A DNA stretch of 44,907 nucleotides from Actinomycetes bacterium (GTDB lineage: Bacteria; Actinomycetota; Actinomycetes; Actinomycetales; Cellulomonadaceae): assembly GCA_023424135.1 (NCBI GenBank), contig JAFAEH010000217.1, positions 1-44,907 on the forward strand, given 5' to 3'. The notes below the pieces were generated by a model. The model did no database searches. It saw nothing but the letters and a program-made list of their open reading frames with translations, and was not told where the DNA came from. Of the stretch, positions 33,293 through 41,150 are shown in pieces (the stretch's first letter is position 1; every line of letters begins with the position of its first letter). The translations under genes and the position numbers were made by a program.

Positions 33293-34813
33293 TCACCGCA
33301 CGTCGTCGTCCACCCAGTCGAACGACTTCGTCACGGCCTTCTTCCACAGCCGGTACTGCCGGTCGCGCTCGTCGTCGGCCATCGACGGCTCCCAGCGCTT
33401 GTCCTCGGCCCAGTTGTCGATGACGTCCTGCTCGCCGGACCAGTAGCCGACCGCGATGCCCGCGGCGTACGCGGCGCCGAGCGCGGTGGTCTCGGCGACC
33501 TTCGGCCGGATCACGGGCACGCCGAGGATGTCCGCCTGGAACTGCATGAGCGCGTCGTTGGCGACCATGCCGCCGTCGACCTTGAGCTCGGTGAGGTCGA
33601 CGCCCGAGTCGGCGTTCATGGCGTCGAGCACCTCGCGCGTCTGGAACGCGGTCGCCTCGAGCGCGGCGCGCGCGATGTGCCCCTTGTTGACGTACCGCGT
33701 CAGGCCGACGAGCGCACCGCGTGCGTCCGAGCGCCAGTACGGCGCGAACAGCCCCGAGAACGCGGGGACGAAGTACGCGCCCCCGTTGTCCTCGACGGTC
33801 GCCGCGAGCTGCTCGACCTCGGGGGCGGACGAGATGATGCCGAGGTTGTCGCGCAGCCACTGGATCAACGACCCGGTCACCGCGATCGACCCCTCGAGCG
33901 CGTACACCGTCGGGGCGTCGCCGATCTTGTAGCAGACCGTCGTCAGCAGCCCGTTCTTCGACGGGACCGGCTCGGTGCCCGTGTTGATGAGCATGAAGTT
34001 GCCGGTGCCGTACGTGTTCTTCGCGTTGCCGACCTCGAAGCACGCCTGCCCGAACGTCGCGGCCTGCTGGTCGCCGAGGATCCCGGCGATCGGCACACCC
34101 GGCAGCAGGCCGCCCTTGCGGCCCTCGCCGTACACCTCCGAGGACGAGCGGATCTCGGGGAGCATCGAGACGGGGACGCCCATCTCGGCTGCGATCTCCT
34201 CGTTCCACGTCAGGGTGTCGATGTTCATCAGCATGGTGCGTGACGCGTTGGTCGGGTCGGTGACGTGGATGCCGCCGTTCACACCGCCGGTCATGTTCCA
34301 CAGCAGCCACGCGTCGGTGTTGCCGAACGCGAGCCTGCCGGCCTCGGCCTTCTCACGCGCACCGTCGACGTTGTCGAGGATCCAGCGGATCTTCGGGCCC
34401 GAGAAGTACGTGGCCAGCGGCAGCCCGACCTTGTCCTTGTAGCGCTCGGCGCCGCCCCCGAGCGCCGCGAGCTCGTCGCAGATCTTCTGCGTGCGGGTGT
34501 CCTGCCAGACGATCGCGTTGTAGACCGGCTCACCGGTCTCGCGGTCCCACACGACGGCGGTCTCGCGCTGGTTCGTGATGCCGACCGCCGCGATCTGCTC
34601 GTGCGTGAGGCTCGCACGGCCCAGCGCCATGCCGACGACCTCGCGCGTGTTCGTCCAGATCTCCTGCGCGTCGTGCTCGACCCACCCCGCCTTCGGGAAG
34701 ATCTGCTCGTGCTCCTTCTGGCCCACGGACACGACCTGGCCGCCGTGGTCGAAGATCATGGCGCGGGTGGACGTGGTGCCCTGGTCGATGGCCAGGACGT
34801 ACTTCTCGGTCAT
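33293..34813 (-). CDS. glpK: Glycerol kinase
   Basis: A 506-aa FGGY-family kinase that phosphorylates glycerol to sn-glycerol-3-phosphate with ATP in the cytosol. Seen: the N-terminal phosphate loop AIDQGTTSTRAMIFD, WQDTRTQ, the substrate region FGNTDAWLLWNMTGG, GDQQAATFGQACFEVG, and the ATP-binding VDGGMVANDALMQFQAD near residue 425. Length is standard. Start ATG 34813 with GGAGGGA seven to ten nt upstream. It follows glpF by 51 bp, so they are cotranscribed, and glpF feeds glycerol to it. Confidence 0.97.
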   Translation of the reverse strand: MTEKYVLAIDQGTTSTRAMIFDHGGQVVSVGQKEHEQIFPKAGWVEHDAQEIWTNTREVVGMALGRASLTHEQIAAVGITNQRETAVVWDRETGEPVYNAIVWQDTRTQKICDELAALGGGAERYKDKVGLPLATYFSGPKIRWILDNVDGAREKAEAGRLAFGNTDAWLLWNMTGGVNGGIHVTDPTNASRTMLMNIDTLTWNEEIAAEMGVPVSMLPEIRSSSEVYGEGRKGGLLPGVPIAGILGDQQAATFGQACFEVGNAKNTYGTGNFMLINTGTEPVPSKNGLLTTVCYKIGDAPTVYALEGSIAVTGSLIQWLRDNLGIISSAPEVEQLAATVEDNGGAYFVPAFSGLFAPYWRSDARGALVGLTRYVNKGHIARAALEATAFQTREVLDAMNADSGVDLTELKVDGGMVANDALMQFQADILGVPVIRPKVAETTALGAAYAAGIAVGYWSGEQDVIDNWAEDKRWEPSMADDERDRQYRLWKKAVTKSFDWVDDDVR

Positions 34814-34864
34814 GCGGGATCCCTCCGTCGGGACGGTCGTGGTCGGGTGGGTCGGGATGGGGCG

Positions 34865-35602
34865 TCAGCCGATGTACACCTGGGCGAGCAGGCCCGCGAG
34901 GATGCCTCCGACGAGCGGTCCGGCGACCGGCACCCACGCGTAGCCCCAGTCGGACGAGCCCTTGCCCTTGATGGGCAGCAGGGCGTGCGCGATGCGCGGC
35001 CCGAGGTCACGTGCGGGGTTGATGGCGTAGCCCGTCGGCCCGCCGAGGCTCGCGCCGATGCCGACGACGAGCAGCGCGACGGGGATCGCACCGAGCTCTG
35101 CCGGGGTCTTCGCGAACGCGAGCACGATGAACACGAGGACGAACGTGGCGATGACCTCGGTGACGAAGTTCCAGCCGTACGAGCGCAGCTCGGGTCCGGT
35201 CGAGAAGACGGCGAGCTTGGTGCCGGCGTCGGCCTGCTCGTCGAAGTGCTTCTTGTAGGCGAGGTACGCCAGCGCGGCGCCGATCGCTGCGCCGAGCATC
35301 TGCGCGGTCACGTAGAGGAACCCGTTCGCGGCGGTCACGGGGATGCCGGTGGCGAACTCGTCCGCGCCGGACGCCCAGATGCCGATGGTCACGGCGGGGT
35401 TCAGGTGTGCGCCCGACTTGTACGCGGCGTAGACACCGGCGAACACGCCGAGGCCCCATCCGAAGTTGATGAGGAGCCATCCGCCGCCGAAGCCCTTCGT
35501 CTTCGGCAGGATCACGTTCGCCACGACGCCGGCGCCCAGCAGCAGCAGGATCGCGGTGCCTATGGTCTCCGACAGGAACGCCTCACCGATCGTGTAGTCC
35601 AC
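34865..35602 (-). CDS. glpF: Glycerol uptake facilitator (aquaglyceroporin)
   Basis: A 245-aa six-helix channel of the MIP family that lets glycerol diffuse into the cell. Both pore half-helices carry NPA: HLNPAVTIGIW (about 66-76) and INPARDLGPR (about 192-201); the arginine of the selectivity filter follows the second. The start is GTG at 35602 with GAGG upstream. The gene lies between glpD and glpK, but a 14-bp hairpin separates it from glpD, so the two parts of the cluster may be expressed at different levels. Confidence 0.95.
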   Translation of the reverse strand: MDYTIGEAFLSETIGTAILLLLGAGVVANVILPKTKGFGGGWLLINFGWGLGVFAGVYAAYKSGAHLNPAVTIGIWASGADEFATGIPVTAANGFLYVTAQMLGAAIGAALAYLAYKKHFDEQADAGTKLAVFSTGPELRSYGWNFVTEVIATFVLVFIVLAFAKTPAELGAIPVALLVVGIGASLGGPTGYAINPARDLGPRIAHALLPIKGKGSSDWGYAWVPVAGPLVGGILAGLLAQVYIG

Positions 35603-35677
35603 CTCTGACCTCTTTCGTCGACGTCGTTGTCACGCTGGGTCGCCGCCGGGGGTGCTCGTCGCCGCGCGGTGCGGCTA

Positions 35678-35712
35678 CCGGGGGTGCGCGCCGGCGGAGC
35701 GCGCACCCCCGG
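35678..35712 (-). terminator. 14-bp perfect hairpin between glpD and glpF
   Basis: CCGGGGGTGCGCGC (35678-35691), 7-nt loop, exact complement 35699-35712, starting 3 nt after the glpD stop. No T-tract. Either a terminator or a processing/stability hairpin within the glp transcript. Confidence 0.7.
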
Positions 35713-35715
35713 CGC

Positions 35716-37527
35716 TCAGGTGCCGGCCGGGCCGGACGTGCCCCGGCCCGCGGGGGAGCCGGGCTTGGTGCCGGGGTCGGCCCCGTCGCCCAGCGGCAGC
35801 AGGGGCGCGAGGTCCTGGGCCTGCAGACGCACGTGCTCGGCGGACGCGTCGTCCGCCTGCTGCGCGGCCGCGTCCTCCGCCTCGGCGCGGTCCCGGTACG
35901 CCTCGATCTCGCGCAGCCGCGTCGCGTCGTCCCAGCCGAGGACGGGGGCGACGAGGTCGGCGATCTCCTCGAGCGCACCGACGCCCCGGTCCGCCTGCTC
36001 GTAGTTGAGGCGCGTGCGGTGCATGAGCACGTCGTCCAGGTGCAGCGCACCCTCGTGGCTCGCCGCGTACACGATCTCCGCGCCGATGTAGGCGGGTGCG
36101 TTCGCGAGCGGGCGCGCGAGCTCGGGACGCTCGTCGCACAGGTCCGTGAGCTCCTGCAGCAGGGACCCGTACCGGTGCAGCAGGTGGTCCATGCGGGGAC
36201 GGTCCCACCCGTGGCGGGCGCCGATGGCGCGCGCCTGACGCTGGACGACCTTGAGCCCCTCGGCGCCGACGAGCGGCACGTCCTGCGTGATCGACGGCAG
36301 GGACGTCGCCCGCGATCCGAGCGCGAAGTCCACGGCGTCCTTGGCCATCACGCGGTAGGTCGTGAGCTTGCCACCCGCGATCACGGTCAGGCCGGGCGTG
36401 GGGGAGGCCACGGTGTGCTCGCGCGAGACCTTCGCCGACGACGTCCCCTCCTTGGTGCCCGGCTGCAGCAGCGGACGCAGCCCCGCCCAGGTGCCGATGA
36501 CGTCGTCGCGCGTCAACGGGCGCGAGAGCACCTGGTTGGCGTGGTCGATGACGTAGTCGATGTCCGCGCTCGTCGCGACGGGGTGCGTCAGCTCCTGCTC
36601 CCACGGGGTGTCGGTGGTGCCGATGACCCAGTAGCGGGACCACGGGATGATGAACAGCACCGACTTCTCGGTCTGCAGGATCAGGCCGGTGTTGCCCTCG
36701 ATGCGGGCGCGCGGCACGACGATGTGGATGCCCTTGGAGGCGAGCACGCGCAGCCCGCCCTCGCTGCCGGCCAGGGCCTCGGTCTGCTCGGTCCACACAC
36801 CGGTCGCGTTGATCACGTGCCGGGCGCGCACGTCGATGCGCTCGCCGGTCTCGAGGTCGGCGACCTCGGCGCCGGTGACGGCTCCGCCCGTGGTCGTCTG
36901 GAGCCGGACGACCTGGGTGCGGGACGCGGCGTGCGCGCCGTAGCTGACGGCCGTGCGCACGAGGGTCTCGACGAGCCGTGCGTCGTCGACGCTCGCGTCC
37001 CAGTAGCGGACCGCGCCGATCGCGGCGTCGTGACGCAGGTCGGGGAACAGCCGTTCCATGCCCTTGCGGGTCAGGTGGCGGTGCATCGGCATCGCCCGGC
37101 GGGTGCCGGAGACCGACGCGAGCGTGTCGTACAGCGCGACGCCCGCGCCGACGTACGCCCGTTCCCAGACGCGGTTCTCGAGCGGGTAGAGGAAGCTGAC
37201 GGGCTTGACCAGGTGCGGGGCGATCCGAGTGATCAGCAGGTCGCGCTCCGTGAGGGCCTCGCGCACCAGGTGGAAGTCGAGCATCTGCAGGTAGCGCAGG
37301 CCGCCGTGCACGAGCTTGCTGGAGCGGCTGGACGTCCCGGACGCCCAGTCCTGTCCCTCGACGATGGCGGTGGACAGCCCCCGCGACACGGCGTCGAGCG
37401 CGATCCCGGCACCGGTGACGCCACCGCCGACGACGAGCACGTCGAGCTCGCGGCCGCTCTCGGAGCTGCGGCGCAGCTCGCCGAGCGCGTCCTGCCTGGC
37501 CTGCGCGGTCAGCGGTGCTGTCCTCAT
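35716..37527 (-). CDS. glpD: Glycerol-3-phosphate dehydrogenase (FAD)
   Basis: A 603-aa membrane-associated flavoenzyme that oxidises glycerol-3-phosphate to dihydroxyacetone phosphate and passes electrons to the quinone pool. Signatures: the FAD Rossmann loop VLVVGGGVTGAGIALDA (about residues 29-45), SSRSSKLVHGGLRYL, VINATGVWT and GGKLTTYR. A C-terminal DAO_C helical domain follows. The last 25 residues are a Gly/Pro-rich tail. The start is ATG 37527 with GGGAGGG nine nt upstream; earlier in-frame codons lie in the divergent promoter region. Confidence 0.96.
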   Translation of the reverse strand: MRTAPLTAQARQDALGELRRSSESGRELDVLVVGGGVTGAGIALDAVSRGLSTAIVEGQDWASGTSSRSSKLVHGGLRYLQMLDFHLVREALTERDLLITRIAPHLVKPVSFLYPLENRVWERAYVGAGVALYDTLASVSGTRRAMPMHRHLTRKGMERLFPDLRHDAAIGAVRYWDASVDDARLVETLVRTAVSYGAHAASRTQVVRLQTTTGGAVTGAEVADLETGERIDVRARHVINATGVWTEQTEALAGSEGGLRVLASKGIHIVVPRARIEGNTGLILQTEKSVLFIIPWSRYWVIGTTDTPWEQELTHPVATSADIDYVIDHANQVLSRPLTRDDVIGTWAGLRPLLQPGTKEGTSSAKVSREHTVASPTPGLTVIAGGKLTTYRVMAKDAVDFALGSRATSLPSITQDVPLVGAEGLKVVQRQARAIGARHGWDRPRMDHLLHRYGSLLQELTDLCDERPELARPLANAPAYIGAEIVYAASHEGALHLDDVLMHRTRLNYEQADRGVGALEEIADLVAPVLGWDDATRLREIEAYRDRAEAEDAAAQQADDASAEHVRLQAQDLAPLLPLGDGADPGTKPGSPAGRGTSGPAGT

Positions 37528-37647
37528 GCGGTGGTCCCTCCCGGTGGAGCCGTGGCGCGTGTCGCGGCTCCCGGCGTGGTGGCCCCCTCGCCCGCCGGGT
37601 GCGTCGCCGCTATGGTCATCACGTCCAGAACGGACGCGCAACTCGGC

Positions 37648-37661
37648 TGCACGAACGTGCA
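37648..37661. promoter_or_regulatory. Palindrome in the glpD/regulator divergent region
   Basis: TGCACG-AA-CGTGCA, perfect 6-2-6 inverted repeat, 42 bp before the regulator start and 121 bp upstream of glpD. A candidate operator for the SorC/DeoR-type regulator, acting on both directions; this is inference from position. Confidence 0.5.
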
Positions 37662-37703
37662 CGGAGGTGGCGAGTCCTTGGCACGTACGAGGGACGGTGC
37701 TGG

Positions 37704-38795
37704 GTGTTCGTGGAGCGGGAGCAGGACGTGCTGCGCGCAGCGTCCATGTATTACCTGCAGGACCTCAAGATGGAGGTCATCGCGCGTCATCTCGGCACGT
37801 CCCGCTCGACCGTGTCACGCCTGCTCAAGCGTGCACGCGAGACCGGGCTCGTCGAGATCACGCTGCGCCCGTCGAGCACCCGTGCCCCCGGTCTGGCCAG
37901 GTCGCTGTCCTCGACCTTCGGCATCGAGACGTACGTCGTGCCCGTGCCCGACTCCGCGGGGTCCGTCGAGCGGCTCGACCAGGTCGCGATGACCGCTGCA
38001 CGTCTGCTCGCGTCGTGGTTCGACTCGGACATGGTGATGGGCGTCGCATGGGGCACCACGATCGCCGCCGTGTCCCGCTACCTCGCGCCGAAGCCGACAC
38101 GCGGGTCGGCCGTCGTGCAGCTCAACGGCGCCGCGAACATGCGCACGTCCGGCGTCGAGTACGCCTCCGACCTCATCTCGTCGTTCGGCTCCGCGTTCGG
38201 CGCCGCCGTGCACCACTTCTCGGTGCCCGCGTTCTTCGACTACCCCGACACCAAGGCCATGATGTGGCGCGAACGTTCCGTGCGCCGCGTGCTCGACATG
38301 CAGCGCCGCGCCGACATCGCCGTGTTCTCCGCGGGCGCCGTCGCCGGGGCCGTGCCCTCGCACGTCTACTCGGCGGGGTACCTCGACGAGGCCGACGTGC
38401 GTCGCCTGCACGACGAGGGCGTCGTCGGGGACGTGTGCACGGTCTTCCTGCGCGCCGACGGCTCCTGGCAGGACGTGTCGCTCAACAGCCGTGCGACCGG
38501 ACCGACGCCGGACGAGCTGCAGCGCATCGGCCGGCGCGTGTGCGTCGTCGCCGGGGACAACAAGGTCGCCCCGCTGCTCGCCGCCCTGCGCGCCGACGTC
38601 GTCACCGACCTCGTCGTCGACGAGGTCACCGCGACCGCGCTCGTCGAGACCGCATCCACCCGCCCCGCCTCCGCCGCCCGCCCCACCCCCGCCCGTCCTG
38701 CCCCGGCCCGTCCTGCCTACGCGCACCCTGCCTCCGTCCACCCCACCTCCGCGCACCCCGGCCGCCCCGTGCCCCCGCCACCACCGCGAGCGTGA
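37704..38795 (+). CDS. SorC/DeoR-type sugar-binding transcriptional regulator
   Basis: A 363-aa regulator. N-terminal helix-turn-helix: LQDLKMEVIARHLGTSRSTV, then SRLLKRARETGLVEI. A sugar-phosphate-binding Rossmann-like domain follows, with VMGVAWGTTIAAV, SAVVQLNGAAN and, near the end, VCVVAGDNKVAPLLAALRA, as in SorC/CggR-type proteins. The last 45 residues are a Pro/Ala-rich tail. Its position divergent from glpD suggests control of glycerol use with glycerol-3-phosphate or a related triose phosphate as ligand, which is inferred. GTG 37704 or GTG 37710 may be the start; neither has a strong ribosome site. Confidence 0.85.
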   Translation: MFVEREQDVLRAASMYYLQDLKMEVIARHLGTSRSTVSRLLKRARETGLVEITLRPSSTRAPGLARSLSSTFGIETYVVPVPDSAGSVERLDQVAMTAARLLASWFDSDMVMGVAWGTTIAAVSRYLAPKPTRGSAVVQLNGAANMRTSGVEYASDLISSFGSAFGAAVHHFSVPAFFDYPDTKAMMWRERSVRRVLDMQRRADIAVFSAGAVAGAVPSHVYSAGYLDEADVRRLHDEGVVGDVCTVFLRADGSWQDVSLNSRATGPTPDELQRIGRRVCVVAGDNKVAPLLAALRADVVTDLVVDEVTATALVETASTRPASAARPTPARPAPARPAYAHPASVHPTSAHPGRPVPPPPPRA

Positions 38796-38806
38796 CCCAC
38801 CCCTGG

Positions 38807-38960
38807 CGCGAGAGAGCGATCGGATCGCTCTGCCGTGACTGGGTTGCTCTGTCGCGATCGGGTTGCTTGCTCTGTGGTGACCGGGTCGCTCTGTGGGGTG
38901 TCCCCGTCCGGGGCGTACCCCGGACCTGGTGCGAGAGAGCGATCCGGTTGCTCTCTCGCG
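38807..38960. repeat. REP-like palindromic repeat family, copies E and F plus decayed copies
   Basis: Copy E (38807-38832) carries the full core GAGAGAGCGATCGGATCGCT; copy F (38931-38960) has arms GAGAGAGC / GCTCTCTC. Between them are several degraded half-copies (GGGTTGCTCTGT, GGGTCGCTCTGT). They follow the SorC/DeoR-type regulator gene directly. The 240-bp space to argA holds nothing else except the argA -10 box. Confidence 0.82.
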
Positions 38961-39023
38961 TCGGGGGCGCGGTGCTCTCGTGGCACGGGGGTGTGGTCGC
39001 GGACAGTGGGCGTCCTGCCTGCG

Positions 39024-39029
39024 TAGGTT
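39024..39029 (+). promoter_or_regulatory. -10 box giving a leaderless argA transcript
   Basis: TAGGTT, then exactly 6 nt, then the GTG start at 39036. No ribosome-binding site is present, so the mRNA probably begins at the start codon. Confidence 0.6.
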
Positions 39030-39035
39030 GGGCGC

Positions 39036-39578
39036 GTGAGCTCAGCCGCAACCGTGCACGTCGGCCCCGCCCTGCCCGCGGACGTCCGGGCCATCCGTCG
39101 ACTCGTCGAGCCGTACGCGCGCGAGCGCATCCTGCTCGCCAAGGAGTGGGTCGGCTACTACGAGGCCGTGCAGGAGTTCCTGGTCGCACGACCGGCGGGC
39201 GACGCCGGGGGCGTGGGCGACCCCGCACCCGCGGAGGTGGTGGGCTGCGGTGCGCTGCACGTCATGTGGGAGGACCTCGCCGAGATCCGCACGCTCGCGG
39301 TCGCGCCCGAGTACCGCGGCCGCGCGGTCGGGCACGTCCTGGTCGACGCGCTGATCGAGCGCGCACGGGCGCTCGGGCTGCGACGCGTGTTCTGCCTGAC
39401 GTTCGAGGTCGACTTCTTCGCCCGCCACGGCTTCGAGGAGATCGACGGCACACCCGTGTCGTCCGACGTCTACGCCGAGCTGCTGCGCTCGCACGACGAC
39501 GGCGTCGCGGAGTTCCTCGACCTCGCGCGCGTGAAGCCCAACACCCTGGGCAACACGCGCATGCTCCTGCACCTGTGA
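39036..39578 (+). CDS. argA: Short ArgA-type amino-acid N-acetyltransferase (GNAT)
   Basis: A 180-aa GNAT protein closely resembling the Rv2747 type of L-glutamate N-acetyltransferase that starts arginine biosynthesis in actinobacteria. Characteristic stretches: YYEAVQEFLVA, VVGCGALHVMWEDLAEIRTL, the acetyl-CoA loop YRGRAVGHVLV, VFCLTFEVDFFARHGF, and the end VKPNTLGNTRMLLHL. It lacks the N-terminal kinase-like domain of E. coli ArgA, as usual for this family. The start is GTG 39036, apparently leaderless. The stop codon lies within a 20-bp tandem duplication. Confidence 0.9.
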   Translation: MSSAATVHVGPALPADVRAIRRLVEPYARERILLAKEWVGYYEAVQEFLVARPAGDAGGVGDPAPAEVVGCGALHVMWEDLAEIRTLAVAPEYRGRAVGHVLVDALIERARALGLRRVFCLTFEVDFFARHGFEEIDGTPVSSDVYAELLRSHDDGVAEFLDLARVKPNTLGNTRMLLHL

Positions 39579-39609
39579 GCGCGTCGCGGCACCTGTGAGC
39601 CCGTCACGG
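39570..39609 (+). repeat. 20-bp tandem duplication spanning the argA stop codon
   Basis: Units 39570-39589 and 39590-39609 both begin CACCTGTGAGC and match at 18 of 20 positions. The duplication copies the last codons and stop of argA; only the first stop is used. Confidence 0.8.
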
Positions 39610-39733
39610 CCCGGCGCGCCACCGGCTTGCCAGGTGCGGGAGGTGCGCGAGACCGGTCCGGGCTCGCCCCGGGCCCCGCGAGCGTGACCCGGGCCCGGCA
39701 TCGCGCCGCGCACGACGCGGGGCGTCGTCCGGC

Positions 39734-40798
39734 TCAGCCGGGCAGACGGTAGGTGGCGGACGCCGGGTCCGGGTCGTCGCCCGGCGCGTCGGTGCGCGTG
39801 ACCAGCCCGTCGGCGACGAGGCCGGTCAGGCAGCGGATGAGCTGGGTCCCGTCCGGCCACAGCGCCGCGACCGCGTCGTGCGGGACGGGGCCGAGCGACT
39901 CCCGCAGCAGCGCCATGACCCGGCCGCGCACCTGCCGGTCCGTACCGGCCCACGCCTGCGTCCGACGACGGTGCGCGTGCAGGTCGCCGGGGCGGCCGGC
40001 CGCGAGCCAGCGGCAGCGGTCCGCCACGGGGCAGGCGTCGCACCGCGGTGAGCGGGCCGTGCACACCAGCGCCCCGAGCTCCATCGACGCGGCCGCCCAC
40101 CGTGCCGCGTCCTCGTCGTCGTCCGGCACCCACCGCCCGGCCGCGCGGGTCTCGGCGACCGTCAGCGTCGGCGCCGGCAGCGCCTCACCGGCCGCGACGC
40201 GGGCAAGGACGCGCCGCACGTTGGTGTCCAGGACCACCGACCGCCTCCCGAAGGCGAACGCCCGGACCGCCGCAGCCGTGTACGCGCCGACCCCGGGCAG
40301 CGCGAGCAGCGTGGCCTCGTCCTGCGGGAGCACACCGCCGTGCCGCTCGACGACCGCCCGTGCGCACTCCTGCAGCCGCAGCGCACGCCGCGGGTAGCCC
40401 AGGCGGTCCCACGCGCGCAGGACGTCCGCCGTCGGAGTCCCCGCCAGGTCCGCGGGGGTGGGCCACCGGTCCATCCACGCACGCCAGGCCGGCTCGACCC
40501 GCACGACCGGCGTCTGCTGGAGCATGACCTCGCTGACCAGCACACCCCACGGCGTGCGGTCCGCCGCGCGCCACGGCAGGTCCCGCGCGTGGTCGTCGAA
40601 CCACGCGACGACGTCCCGGCGCACACCGTCCACGAACGACACGTCGGGGAGCCGGCCGCCGGTCGCGACCAGGTCGGTCGGGCCCAGGACGTCGGAGGCC
40701 GGATCGGTGGGGGGCTTGTCGACGGGTGCCGGGTCGGTGGGGGCCCCGTCGACGGGTGCCGGGTCGACTCGCTCCGGCGTGGCAGGACGGGAGGGCAC
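39734..40798 (-). CDS. mutY: A/G-specific adenine DNA glycosylase MutY
   Basis: A 354-aa base-excision glycosylase that removes adenine opposite 8-oxoguanine. A variable N-terminal tail with a duplicated DPAPVD/PPTDPA segment (residues about 10-36) precedes the glycosylase core: SEVMLQQTPVVRV, helix-hairpin-helix LPGVGAYTAAAVRAFA, catalytic Asp in VVLDTNVRRVL, and the iron-sulfur loop C-x6-C-x2-C-x5-C (CTARSPRCDACPVADRC). The C-terminal end is short compared with MutY proteins carrying a full NUDIX-like domain, as is common in actinobacteria. GTG start at 40798. Confidence 0.94.
   Translation of the reverse strand: MPSRPATPERVDPAPVDGAPTDPAPVDKPPTDPASDVLGPTDLVATGGRLPDVSFVDGVRRDVVAWFDDHARDLPWRAADRTPWGVLVSEVMLQQTPVVRVEPAWRAWMDRWPTPADLAGTPTADVLRAWDRLGYPRRALRLQECARAVVERHGGVLPQDEATLLALPGVGAYTAAAVRAFAFGRRSVVLDTNVRRVLARVAAGEALPAPTLTVAETRAAGRWVPDDDEDAARWAAASMELGALVCTARSPRCDACPVADRCRWLAAGRPGDLHAHRRRTQAWAGTDRQVRGRVMALLRESLGPVPHDAVAALWPDGTQLIRCLTGLVADGLVTRTDAPGDDPDPASATYRLPG
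40702..40761 (-). repeat. 30-bp coding tandem repeat at the mutY 5' end
   Basis: Two 30-bp units (40702-40731, 40732-40761) differing at a few positions encode the repeated APVDxxPTDP motif of the MutY N-terminal tail. Being in frame, copy-number change would only alter tail length. Confidence 0.75.
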
Positions 40799-40865
40799 GC
40801 CCCATCGTGCCCGCCGACGCGACGACGACCAACTCCGCCCACCATCCCATCCGTCCCACCTACCC

Positions 40866-40970
40866 CGCCGAACTCGGACTTTGGCGGATTCTCAGTCGTC
40901 CGGACCTCGCCGAACTCGGACTTTGGCGGCTTCTGAGCCTCCAGAAGCCGCCAGAGTCCGAGTTCGCGCA
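40866..40970. repeat. Three-arm repeat with a 25-bp hairpin
   Basis: Two direct copies of a 30-bp unit beginning CGCCGAACTCGGACTTTGG (40866-40895, 40908-40937) precede an inverted copy (40941-40970). The second and third pair over 25 bp (40911-40935 with 40942-40966), with one G-U wobble and a 6-nt loop. The element lies in the 352-bp divergent space between mutY and the membrane-protein gene, which holds no recognisable gene. Confidence 0.85.
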
Positions 40971-41020
40971 GGGGTGGGGCGTTCGGGTGTCGGGCGGGTG
41001 CCGGACGAGGGGCGTGGGGG

Positions 41021-41074
41021 CTTGCTGGTCCGGCGCGTCGTGCGTGGCTTGCTGGTCGGGCGCGTCGTGCGTGG
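41021..41074 (+). repeat. 27-bp tandem repeat, two copies
   Basis: Units 41021-41047 and 41048-41074, both beginning CTTGCTGGTC, differ at one base. They lie in the upstream region of the membrane-anchored gene at 41151. Confidence 0.8.
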
Positions 41075-41150
41075 CCTCGTGCGCGCCGGAATCGTACGGT
41101 TGTCCGGCACGGGTGGCGGACTCACCCCACGCCACGACGGAGGTCCTCGG

